From Azospirillum endophyticum (GTDB taxonomy: Bacteria; Pseudomonadota; Alphaproteobacteria; Azospirillales; Azospirillaceae): a stretch of DNA of 64,000 nt. Within the stretch, counting starts at the first letter, position 1; the number at the start of each line of letters is the position of its first letter. The notes beneath the pieces are model-generated. The model was given only the letters and a program-made list of their open reading frames with translations, had not been told where the DNA came from and did not search any database. Shown one piece after another: positions 48,334 through 55,965 of this stretch. Both the position numbers and the translations under genes were made by a program. Location of the stretch: NCBI RefSeq assembly GCF_016595245.1, contig NZ_JAENHM010000007.1, forward strand, positions 62,001 to 126,000. Reading direction: 5' to 3'.

Positions 48334-50103
48334 TCACATCGGCAACAAAACCCGGAAGGTCGATCCCCGGCCCAACTTGCTGTCGACCGTGACGGCGCCG
48401 CCATGCAGAAGGACGATCTGCTGGACGGTGTGCAACCCGATGCCGGTTCCCGGCACACCGGACGCGCCCGACCCGCGGAAGAAGCGGTCGAACAGGCGGG
48501 GAAGCTCCGGTTCCGGAATGCCACGGCCGCAGTCCGTCACCTCGATCACCGCCAGGGCGCCGTCGGTGTCGCCGTGAAGGTGGATCGGTCCGTGCGGCCC
48601 AGAATATTTGACGGCGTTGTTGACGAGGTTGCTCAAGACCAGCGCGATCAGGTTGGCGTCGATCTCCGCCCGCCGCGGCAGTCCATCCAGGGTCATCCTG
48701 AATTCGCGATCGGGATAGGCGACGCGGAAGGGCCGGACGACGTTGCCGATCAGCCCCGGCAGGTCGACCTCGGCCCGCTCCAGCACGAGGGCATTGCTCT
48801 GCAGCCGTTCGTCGGTCAGATGCGAATCGATCAGCCCGGTCAGGCGCTGCACGCTGCCGCGGATGACCGCCAGCCGCTCCAGCATCTCGGGCTCCACCTG
48901 TCCGGCCCGCATCGCCAGCAATTGTGCGGCGCTGTCGATGATGGCAAGCGGTGTGCGGAATTCGTGGCTGACCATGCCCAGGAACTGGCGCTGCTGGTCG
49001 CGTGCGAGCAACTCGCGCTCCAGTGCCCTTTCCACCCGCTCCTTCGCCAGGATCAGCGCCTTCTGGTTGGCGGCGAGTTCGACCGTACGCTCCTCCACCC
49101 GTTGTTCCAGCGAGCGGTTCAACGCCACCAGCTCCTCGTACAGGCAGACATTGTCGAAGCTGATGGCAACGCGGTTGCAAAACAACTCGAGCAGCCGGTG
49201 CTCGTCCGCTGTGTAGGGTTCCGAACGCTCCAGCCGGAAGACCGTTACGCCATGTTCACGCGTGCGGAAGGCCAGAACGCAGCGATCGGCGTAATAGCGA
49301 TTGCACTGTGTCTCCAGCGTATCTGCCACTTCCTGGGCGGCGGTGTCGGACAGTATGTCGCCAGCCGGCATGCCGATACCGTGGGCGAAAGCCCCCAGTC
49401 CCGCGACGACGGTGATCGTTCGGCGACCGTCGCCGCGTTCGATCGCCCGACAGGCCAGCACCGCCGGCGCTCCGCCGTGATCGACGACTTGTGCGACCTG
49501 CTCCGCCAGACGTTCGACGAAGACCCGCATCGGCCGCATCTCGAACAGCGGCGCGGAAGCGCTGAGAATCCGCTCCAACCCCTGTCTGTTCCGCTCGATC
49601 GTCACGATGTCGCGCCAAGCGCGCAACGCGCTGACCAGGGTGGTGAACAGGCGTTGCGCGGTCAGCTCGCTCTTGGCCTTGTAGTCGTTGATGTCGTAGC
49701 CGACGATGATGTCCCGCTCCGGCGCCTGCCCCGGCTGACCGGTGCGCAGGATGATGCGCAAGCGACGATTGCCCAGTTCCTCCCGGATATGACGGACCAG
49801 CTTCAGGCCCGCGTCGTCGGTTTCCATCACCACGTCCAGCAGGGCGACCGGCAGGTCCGGCCGCTGGGCGAGAACGGTCTTCGCCTCCTCCGCCGACAAG
49901 GCGCTCACCACTTCGAAGGGACGTCCGTCGAAGTCGAAATCGCGCAGGAGCACCGCCGTCATCGCGTGGACCTGGGGATCGTCGTCCACGACCAGGACGG
50001 GCCATGGTGGTCCGGACGGCCGCCGGAAGCATGCCGCCGTCGCGGGGCCGTCCTCCGGCCCGAACAGCAGCTCGTCGTCCAGCCCCCCGCCCCTCTCCGT
50101 CAT
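48334..50103 (-). CDS. REC-DUF3369-histidine kinase
   Basis: A 589-residue signalling protein in an unusual order: an N-terminal receiver domain (PVLVVDDDPQVHAMT, phospho-acceptor in ALLDVVMETDDAG), a DUF3369 domain (about residues 170-335, with FEMRPMRVFVERLAEQVAQ), a coiled coil (SLEQRVEERTVELAANQKALI), a HisKA domain with H-box FLGMVSHEFRTPLAIIDSAAQLL, and HATPase_c (NLVNNAVKYSG, CGRGIPEPELPRLFDRFFRGSG). No membrane helix, so it is cytoplasmic. It can receive phosphate at its own REC and pass it on through its kinase core. Confidence 0.9.
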   Translation of the reverse strand: MTERGGGLDDELLFGPEDGPATAACFRRPSGPPWPVLVVDDDPQVHAMTAVLLRDFDFDGRPFEVVSALSAEEAKTVLAQRPDLPVALLDVVMETDDAGLKLVRHIREELGNRRLRIILRTGQPGQAPERDIIVGYDINDYKAKSELTAQRLFTTLVSALRAWRDIVTIERNRQGLERILSASAPLFEMRPMRVFVERLAEQVAQVVDHGGAPAVLACRAIERGDGRRTITVVAGLGAFAHGIGMPAGDILSDTAAQEVADTLETQCNRYYADRCVLAFRTREHGVTVFRLERSEPYTADEHRLLELFCNRVAISFDNVCLYEELVALNRSLEQRVEERTVELAANQKALILAKERVERALERELLARDQQRQFLGMVSHEFRTPLAIIDSAAQLLAMRAGQVEPEMLERLAVIRGSVQRLTGLIDSHLTDERLQSNALVLERAEVDLPGLIGNVVRPFRVAYPDREFRMTLDGLPRRAEIDANLIALVLSNLVNNAVKYSGPHGPIHLHGDTDGALAVIEVTDCGRGIPEPELPRLFDRFFRGSGASGVPGTGIGLHTVQQIVLLHGGAVTVDSKLGRGSTFRVLLPM

Positions 50104-50600
50104 CGACCGCCCCCATCACCTTGGCGCATACATCCAAGTATTTTCACAATGGAACCACCGTGCGTTACCGGTTCCAAGACCGATCCGGCGGATTGGCGGC
50201 ATTGGTTGCAATTTGTCGCATATGAACGAAGACCGTCGTGACATATAATGAAAACTGTCTTAAGACTTCATTGCGCCTGACCATAACGGAAAGTCCCGAA
50301 AGCCGATATCGGGAGCGCGCTGATCATGGCATCCCAGCCTTGCCGGTCCGAATATGCTCGATTCTCTTTCAATTCCCAGCGGAATGCCCGCCGGGCATGC
50401 ATCTCCTGCCGGATTGCCAGAGTTGGGATGCGGATGGGACGCCGGACACCGGCTCGGCACCGGAACATGATATATCATCTACCATGAAGGGAAATAATAT
50501 AAGACTTCATCTCGAATGGGTTGTTGAGTGACTGGCCACGACCGTTACACTACTCTCGCCCCCAGCCATTCCTCCTCATGACAAGGACCGCCTGACTCCG
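50104..50600. other. AT-rich intergenic region with direct repeats
   Basis: About 500 bases between divergent kinase genes, more AT-rich than its surroundings. It holds an 11-bp direct repeat TAAGACTTCAT at 50261-50271 and 50500-50510 and a 12-bp palindrome ATGATATATCAT at 50467-50478. An open frame at 50238-50531 has no recognisable features and is not called. Promoters for both kinases are expected here. Confidence 0.55.
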
Positions 50601-52310
50601 ATGACCCCTGCCGGCTTCGAACAGGATACACAGGCCGGCGCAAACCCAGATGCCGCACGCATCGGACGCAAGGCCGTCTCATTGGCGATTCTGTCCTTGC
50701 TGGCCGTCGCCCTCGCCCTCACGGCCGCCCTGCTGGTTTTCGCAGCCTATCAGTACCGCAGCCAAGTGATCGCCGAGGCGGAGAACCGCAGCATCGCCAT
50801 CGCACGCCTCCTGGAGGAGCATGCGGCCAAGACGCTGAGCATGCATGCCGCAGCCCTATCGCAAATGGAATGGATGGTCGATGATCTGGGATGGGACCGG
50901 ATCGACAACTCTCCCCTGCTGCATGAGCGCCTGAAAGCCATGGCATCCCTGCCGGTGGAGGTGCAGTCCTATTGGATCATCGACGAGAACGGCCGAATCC
51001 GCGCCAGCAGTTTCGAATGGCCGATGCGCCCGCTCGACGCATACGATCGCGAATATTTCCGTGCCTTGGCCAGTCCCGGCGTGAAGCCCGGCGATGCCAT
51101 TCACATCGGCCCGCGGCTGAGCGGCAAGATGCGCTCCGAGATTTTCTTCACCATCAGCCGACGGATGGAGTTGCCCGATCACCGCTTCCAGGGAGTGGCG
51201 CAGATCTCCCTGCGTCCCGGCTATTTTGCCGACTTCTACCGAACGGTTCTGCATGGGTCGCATGACGTGATCCTGTTGATGCGCGAGGACGGGGAGGTCC
51301 TGGTGCGCAATCCGTTGAGCGCCCCGCCCGACCGTATCGACATCGGCCATTTCCCGGAACTCATCACGGCACCCGAAAAGGACGGCGTCTTCCGCGCCGT
51401 GACTCCCCTCGACGGGGTCGAGCGGATGATGACCCGACGTAAGATTCCCAATCTGCCGATCTACGTGCTCTACGGCACCGATGTCGCCTCCATCGAGAAG
51501 GCATGGCGCGATAGGGTGTTGCCCTATGCATTGTTCGCGATCCCGGCGTTCGGCCTGCTGTGCGTGCTGGGCGGCATCGCCTTGCGCCGGTCGCGGCAGG
51601 CCGCCGCGGCGCAAGAGGCTTTGCGCCGTGCCAACGCGGCGCTAGAAGGCCGCATCGCCGAACGCACACGCCACCTGGACCAGGCACTGGCCGACAAGGA
51701 GATGCTGCTGCGCGACATCCACCACCGGGTGAAGAACAACCTGCAGGTCATCCTCAGCCTGCTGGAATTGCAGGCGCAGCGCGCGCCCGAACTTGAAGCG
51801 CCCTTCAGCGAGGCGCTGACCCGCATCAACACGATGGGGCTGATCCACGAGCAGATATACCGTTCGACCGGTATATCGGCAGTCCGGCTCGACAATTTCG
51901 TCGACGCGCTGGCGGGGCATCTCAACAGCTTCCACAGCCGCCCCGGCCGGACCATCGTCATCAGGCATCGGGTGGAGCCGCTCAGCCTCGACCTCAACCG
52001 GGTGGTCCCCTTTGCCTTGATCCTGAACGAGGTGGTGTCGAACGCCTTCAAACATGCCTTCGCCGACCGATGCTCCGGCACGATCGCTATCGCCGTGACG
52101 GCAGAAAACGGATCCCTGCACCTGACGGTCGAGGATGACGGCACCGGTGCCTCCGAGCCCGAAGCTGCGTTGGTTCCGGACCGGCGGTCCATGGGCATGG
52201 ATCTCATTCGGGCGTTCACCCGGCAAATCCATGGCGAGTACCACTTCACCAGAGAAGGTGGCACGCGGTTCGATCTCGTCTTTCCGCAGCAGGACGGCGA
52301 CGCCGCCTAA
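50601..52310 (+). CDS. Cache-domain histidine kinase, HisKA_2 family
   Basis: A 569-residue membrane sensor kinase. Order: membrane helix (LAILSLLAVALALTAALLVFAAY, ~27-50), periplasmic double-Cache-like sensor (YWIIDENGRIRASSFEWP, AYDREYFRAL, GDAIHIGPRLSGK), second helix (YALFAIPAFGLLCVLGGIAL, ~305-325), coiled coil, HisKA_2 H-box LLRDIHHRVKNNLQVILSLLELQ, and HATPase_c (LILNEVVSNAFKHAF, EDDGTG). AAGGA lies about 16 bases before the ATG. The response regulator partner is not adjacent. Confidence 0.9.
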   Translation: MTPAGFEQDTQAGANPDAARIGRKAVSLAILSLLAVALALTAALLVFAAYQYRSQVIAEAENRSIAIARLLEEHAAKTLSMHAAALSQMEWMVDDLGWDRIDNSPLLHERLKAMASLPVEVQSYWIIDENGRIRASSFEWPMRPLDAYDREYFRALASPGVKPGDAIHIGPRLSGKMRSEIFFTISRRMELPDHRFQGVAQISLRPGYFADFYRTVLHGSHDVILLMREDGEVLVRNPLSAPPDRIDIGHFPELITAPEKDGVFRAVTPLDGVERMMTRRKIPNLPIYVLYGTDVASIEKAWRDRVLPYALFAIPAFGLLCVLGGIALRRSRQAAAAQEALRRANAALEGRIAERTRHLDQALADKEMLLRDIHHRVKNNLQVILSLLELQAQRAPELEAPFSEALTRINTMGLIHEQIYRSTGISAVRLDNFVDALAGHLNSFHSRPGRTIVIRHRVEPLSLDLNRVVPFALILNEVVSNAFKHAFADRCSGTIAIAVTAENGSLHLTVEDDGTGASEPEAALVPDRRSMGMDLIRAFTRQIHGEYHFTREGGTRFDLVFPQQDGDAA

Positions 52311-52389
52311 TCTAAGCGCTCCGGACTCTCTCCGATGGCTTACGGTCGGACTCGCCTTTCAAATCGACATCGATTTCACGCGATCGGCT

Positions 52390-52854
52390 TCAACGCTTGG
52401 AACGTCTATCCGAGCCGGACTTGTCGGAGCCGGGCTTATCAGAGCCGGGCTTGGCGGGACTTGGATCGAGGGCGACGGGCTTGGAAGGGCCGGCCGTCGC
52501 GCCGTTCGTGGGGGCCTCGCATTTCGGCAGCTTTTCGGCGATCCCGTATGCAAGTTCGCGCCGTCTCAGTTCAGCCAGGATTTCGTCGGGAGCAATGTCG
52601 AGGTCCGCCAACAGAACGACCAGATTATACAGGAGGTCGGCCGCCTCCATCACCAGCGCACCGCGGTCGGCACGCATGGCCTCGATCGCCACTTCGATCG
52701 CTTCTTCTCCCACCTTGCGCGCCATGCGGGCACGCCCTTGCTCCAGAAGCCTTGCCGTACGGGAAGCTTCGGGAACGGCCGAAGGGTCGCGCCGCAGGGT
52801 TTGCACGGCGTCATACAGGCTGCGGAGCGGATCGGGACCGATGTATTGAACCAT
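52390..52854 (-). CDS. HisE-like phosphoribosyl-ATP diphosphatase
   Basis: A 154-residue protein: the first ~105 residues match phosphoribosyl-ATP pyrophosphohydrolase (second step of histidine synthesis), with KVGEEAIEVAIEAMRADRGALVMEAADLLYNLVVLLA containing the Glu/Asp cluster that binds metal. The remaining ~45 residues are low-complexity, ending in three KxGSD repeats and RRSKR. Because it lies outside any his operon and carries this tail, it may be a paralogue rather than the main HisE. Confidence 0.78.
   Translation of the reverse strand: MVQYIGPDPLRSLYDAVQTLRRDPSAVPEASRTARLLEQGRARMARKVGEEAIEVAIEAMRADRGALVMEAADLLYNLVVLLADLDIAPDEILAELRRRELAYGIAEKLPKCEAPTNGATAGPSKPVALDPSPAKPGSDKPGSDKSGSDRRSKR
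52408..52452 (-). repeat. 15-bp tandem repeats in HisE-like tail
   Basis: Three 15-bp units encode KPGSD KPGSD KSGSD near the C-terminus of the HisE-like protein. Confidence 0.8.
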
Positions 52855-53116
52855 GAACCTGAAGTCGTTTTTTGAACGGACGCTGTCAAGGCGTTGGTTG
52901 GCTGCTCGAACAAATTACCCGGTGGCCTGCAGCGATCGGCGGCAATGCCGACAATAGCTAATAGTTTGCGTCACTGATTGATATTGATATTGACGATTTG
53001 CCAAAGGAAACCTCTGTATAGCTGTAATTTTTGCAGCATCCAGCAATGCAAAGGTCGCGTATTTGGCATTGGGTATACCAGTATATAGTCTCCTCAACAG
53101 CCCGATGGAGACGAAC
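52855..53116. promoter_or_regulatory. AT-rich leader of the tandem small-protein genes
   Basis: About 260 bases, clearly more AT-rich than the rest. It contains TTGATATTGATATTGA (a short direct repeat near 52977-52993), GGTATACC (53072-53079) and TATATAGT (53082-53089) about 28 bases before the first small gene. No exact sigma70 spacing was found. The promoters of the small genes and of the divergent HisE-like gene must lie here. Confidence 0.5.
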
Positions 53117-53311
53117 ATGACCAACACCACCTACCAATCCGGTACCGACAACCACGCTTCGGCCGACGCCCTGCATGCGGTCGCCGAATTTCCGGTGGCC
53201 TGGTTCGAAGCCACCCCGGCCTATCTGGTTCTGCGCCCGCTCGGCGCCTTCCTCAGCGAATGGGCCGCCGCCACGCCGGCCGGCATCGTCCTGACCCTGC
53301 TGAAGCGTTGA
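53117..53311 (+). CDS. Small W-x2-ATP repeat protein 1
   Basis: A 64-residue protein of unrecognised family. The N-terminal 17 residues are polar (MTNTTYQSGTDNHASAD); the rest is a 20-residue repeat in two copies, AWFEATPAYLVLRPLGAFLS and EWAAATPAGIVLTLLKR, so a Trp and an ATP tripeptide recur every 20 residues, with amphipathic hydrophobic stretches. It aligns with the next gene product at 27 of 47 positions. GGAGA five bases before the ATG at 53117 supports the start (the ATG at 53105 has no such site). It could be a membrane-surface or oligomerising peptide; function unknown. Confidence 0.75.
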   Translation: MTNTTYQSGTDNHASADALHAVAEFPVAWFEATPAYLVLRPLGAFLSEWAAATPAGIVLTLLKR

Positions 53312-53354
53312 TCACCGGCCCATCCCGCAATCCCCTATGTAATTGGAGACGATC

Positions 53355-53552
53355 ATGAGCATTCTCAGCCTCCATCACGGTGACCACGGCGTCCATGGCG
53401 ATACCCCGGCCCTGCACCCGGTGCGCGATTTCATCGCCGACTGGCTGGAAGCCACACCTGCCGCCATCCTGCTGCGTCCGGCCGGCGCATTCCTGACCGA
53501 ATGGGCGAAGGCCACCCCGCTGGCGATCCTGTTCCGGTCCCTGCACCGCTGA
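53355..53552 (+). CDS. Small W-x2-ATP repeat protein 2
   Basis: A 65-residue paralogue of the preceding product. The N-terminus is His/Gly/Asp-rich (MSILSLHHGDHGVHGD), a possible metal-binding segment absent from its sister. The C-terminal 47 residues repeat the same plan: DWLEATPAAILLRPAGAFLT then EWAKATPLAILFRSLHR. The start at 53355 has the same GGAGACGA leader as the first gene. The pair therefore arose by tandem duplication and is probably one transcript ending at the terminator just downstream. No known family is recognised. Confidence 0.75.
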   Translation: MSILSLHHGDHGVHGDTPALHPVRDFIADWLEATPAAILLRPAGAFLTEWAKATPLAILFRSLHR

Positions 53553-53582
53553 TCCTGGCGCAAAACAAAAAATACCGGTTCC

Positions 53583-53634
53583 AAAAGGCGACCGCGGCAC
53601 AGCCCGAACATCCGGGCGGCCGCGGCCTTTTCTT
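53583..53634. terminator. Terminator after the small-protein pair
   Basis: AAAAGGC...CGCGGC and GCCGCGGCCTTTT form a long stem with a 3-base bulge and an inner CCCG/CGGG pairing, followed on the plus strand by TTTCTTTTC. It lies between the small genes and the convergent crp-type gene. Confidence 0.75.
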
Positions 53635-53663
53635 TTCAAGGCCTTGCTTTTTCCGGCTTTGCT

Positions 53664-54422
53664 TCAAGGTCCGCCACGAACATCCTCGACCAGCATTTCC
53701 AGCCGCGACAGGTCGCGCACCACCAGCGCATCGGCGCGGCGCTCAAGCATCCCGTCACGGGTCAGGTCGCTCAGCACGCGGGCGACGGTCTCACGGGTGG
53801 TGCTGACACGGGCAGCGATGTCGGAATGAACGGGAATCGGGGCGATCACCGCGGAAGCCCCTTGCCGCGAACCGCGCTTGGCCAGACGCAGCAGCTCCGC
53901 GTGGATGCGGTTGTTGGCGCCGAGGGTGGACAGTTCCATGATGCGATCGGTGGCGCCGCGCAGCTTGTCGCACAGGCGCAGCATCATTTCCATCGCCAGT
54001 TCCGGATGGGCGGTCACCAAAGCCTGAAAGGGCTTTGCCGGCAGAAAGGCGACCAGCGCCCCATCACCCAGCGCCACGACGGACGCGGAGCGCGGACGGC
54101 CATCCAGCGCCGACATCTCCCCCACCAACTCTCCCGCCTCGATATCGCTGAAGCTGATTTCGCGTCCGCCGGCGGAATGGCTCAGCACCCGTACCCGACC
54201 TTCCACCACGAAGGCGACGTCGCGGGTTTCCGCCCAATGGTCGATCAACTGCTCGTCGGCAGCGAAACGGCGCCAGCGGCACTGGCGCGCCACCACGGCC
54301 CGCTGTTCGGCTGTCAGCAGGCGCAGCAGGTCGATACGGTCGAGCCCGACGGCCGGCGCCTCCGGTTGGCCGGACGGCTGGCCAGCGACCCGGTTGGCGG
54401 CCTGGCTGTCGGATGTGGTCAT
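53664..54422 (-). CDS. Crp/Fnr-family transcriptional regulator
   Basis: A 252-residue regulator. A disordered N-terminus (~30 residues) is followed by a cyclic-nucleotide-binding-type domain (AFVVEGRVRVLSHSAGGREISFSDIEAGELVGEMSALDG) and a C-terminal HTH with IPVHSDIAARVSTTRETVARVLSDLTRDG. There is no N-terminal Cys cluster, so it is not an FNR iron-sulfur sensor; a cAMP-type pocket residue set (GEMSALDGRPRSASVVA) is close to the CRP pattern. The ATG at 54422 is chosen over the upstream in-frame codon. It converges on the small-protein pair. Confidence 0.88.
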   Translation of the reverse strand: MTTSDSQAANRVAGQPSGQPEAPAVGLDRIDLLRLLTAEQRAVVARQCRWRRFAADEQLIDHWAETRDVAFVVEGRVRVLSHSAGGREISFSDIEAGELVGEMSALDGRPRSASVVALGDGALVAFLPAKPFQALVTAHPELAMEMMLRLCDKLRGATDRIMELSTLGANNRIHAELLRLAKRGSRQGASAVIAPIPVHSDIAARVSTTRETVARVLSDLTRDGMLERRADALVVRDLSRLEMLVEDVRGGP

Positions 54423-54625
54423 TTCGGCCTTCCGCGCGGGACTGTTCCGGCATCGCCCCGGACTGTTCGTTGCCCCAAAGAATAGCGTGACCTGCGCAAA
54501 GGTGGAAGGCGCTGTGACCAATGGCCGGTGTCAACCCTCCGTTAACGCCGAACGCGCAGAAGAGGACGACACCTCGCCGACGCGTCCCCCCGTCCGCGGT
54601 CTTCCCTGTTGCCGGAGCACCGACC

Positions 54626-55027
54626 ATGCCCAGCCTGTTCCCCGTGCCCACCGCCCGCCGCATCGACCAGCAACGGCTGTTCTCGGTCGCCCTGATCCCC
54701 TTCGCCGCGGCCATCGCCATGGCGAGCACGGTCGCCGCCACCGGCTTCACCGCCAGCCCTCTGGGCGAGACGAGCAGCACGCTGGGTTTCCTGCTGGACT
54801 TCATCAAGCTCTGCTATCTCGCCGTCGCGATGGCCCATCTGTCGGGCGCCATCGCCGACCGCACCTGCGGCGGCATGGCCGCCGGACTGTCCATGGACGA
54901 GTTCGACGCGCCGGAGCCGATGTCCCGGGACGAGTTCTGGCGCGCCTTCCCCAACCATGTCGACGGCGCCGCCATCGCCGGCGCGCTCACCCTGCTGTGC
55001 GTGATCGCCGGATCGCTGGTCGGCTGA
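54626..55027 (+). CDS. Hypothetical membrane protein, two helices
   Basis: A 133-residue protein of unknown function with hydrophobic segments LFSVALIPFAAAIAMASTVAATG (~15-37) and IAGALTLLCVIAGSLVG at the C-terminus, and a weaker one LGFLLDFIKLCYLAVAMAHLSG between. A short soluble part holds SMDEFDAPEPMSRDEFWRAF. A GGAG nine bases before 54626 supports this start; an in-frame ATG lies 105 bases upstream. It is divergent from the crp-type gene. Confidence 0.65.
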   Translation: MPSLFPVPTARRIDQQRLFSVALIPFAAAIAMASTVAATGFTASPLGETSSTLGFLLDFIKLCYLAVAMAHLSGAIADRTCGGMAAGLSMDEFDAPEPMSRDEFWRAFPNHVDGAAIAGALTLLCVIAGSLVG

Positions 55028-55110
55028 CCCACCGCCCACCAAACGGCAGTTGAGAGCGGACCGCGCTTGCCCCACTATGGCACGGACAGACGATCGGCGG
55101 ATGGGCAGGC

Positions 55111-55965
55111 GTGAGCGGAGATCAGACTGAACCGAAGGCCTCCGGAAAGGCCCAGGTCAAAGCCCAGACGAAGGCCCAGGAAAAGGCTGGCGCAAAAGGC
55201 CAGCCGGCCGAGCCGGCGCGCCACCGCCGCGAGGGCATCGGGTTGATGGGGCGCCTGCGCGCCTATTTCCTCGCCGGCATCCTGGTGACGGCCCCGATCG
55301 CCATCACCGTCTATATCGCCTGGTGGTTCGTTTCCCTGATCGACGGCTATATCCGCCCGCTGATCCCCAGCGCCTACAATCCCGAGAACTACCTGCCCTT
55401 CTCGATCCCCGGCATCGGCGTGCTGGTGGTCATCGTTGCCGTCACCCTGATCGGCGCCTTCACCGCCGGCTATGTCGGCCGGCTGGTCCTGGGCGTCGGC
55501 GAGGGCGTCGTCGGACGCATGCCGGTCGTCCGCTCCGTCTATGGCGGGGTGAAACAGATCTTCGAGACGGTGCTGGCGAAGAAATCCAATGCCTTCCGCG
55601 AGGTGGTGGCGATCCAGTACCCGCGCCCCGGCGTCTGGTCGCTGGGCTTCATCACCGGCGGTGCCCATCCCGAGGTGCAGCTGCGGCTGGCGGGAGAGGC
55701 GGAGGACATCGTCAACGTCTTCATCCCCTGCGCGCCGCCCACCGCCGGATATCTGGCGATGGTGCCGCGACGCGAGGTGACGGTTCTGAACATGAGCGTG
55801 GAGGACGGGCTGAAGCTGGTGATGTCCGGCGGTATCGTCGTCCCGCCCGAACGCCGCCCCATGCTGGTGGAACGACCGGCCGGCGGCGATGGCGCCCAGA
55901 CTGGTGACGGGGAGGATCAGCCCGACCGCAAGGTCTTGGCAGCCGCGTCGCGTTCGAAGAGGTAG
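55111..55965 (+). CDS. DUF502 family membrane protein
   Basis: A 284-residue membrane protein of the DUF502 family, of unknown function and present in many alphaproteobacteria. Features: a Lys/Ala-rich N-terminal tail with repeated KAQ, two membrane helices (AYFLAGILVTAPIAITVYIAWWF and GIGVLVVIVAVTLIGAFTAGYVG), and the conserved cytoplasmic blocks RMPVVRSVYGGVKQIFETVL and CAPPTAGYLAMVPRREV. The start is GTG at 55111. Its last 49 bases overlap the end of recG on the other strand. Confidence 0.86.
   Translation: MSGDQTEPKASGKAQVKAQTKAQEKAGAKGQPAEPARHRREGIGLMGRLRAYFLAGILVTAPIAITVYIAWWFVSLIDGYIRPLIPSAYNPENYLPFSIPGIGVLVVIVAVTLIGAFTAGYVGRLVLGVGEGVVGRMPVVRSVYGGVKQIFETVLAKKSNAFREVVAIQYPRPGVWSLGFITGGAHPEVQLRLAGEAEDIVNVFIPCAPPTAGYLAMVPRREVTVLNMSVEDGLKLVMSGGIVVPPERRPMLVERPAGGDGAQTGDGEDQPDRKVLAAASRSKR

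Noticed and set aside
50238-50531. A 97-residue plus-strand frame in the gap between kinase genes
   Set aside because: It covers the direct repeat and palindrome, and its composition does not resemble the neighbouring genes.
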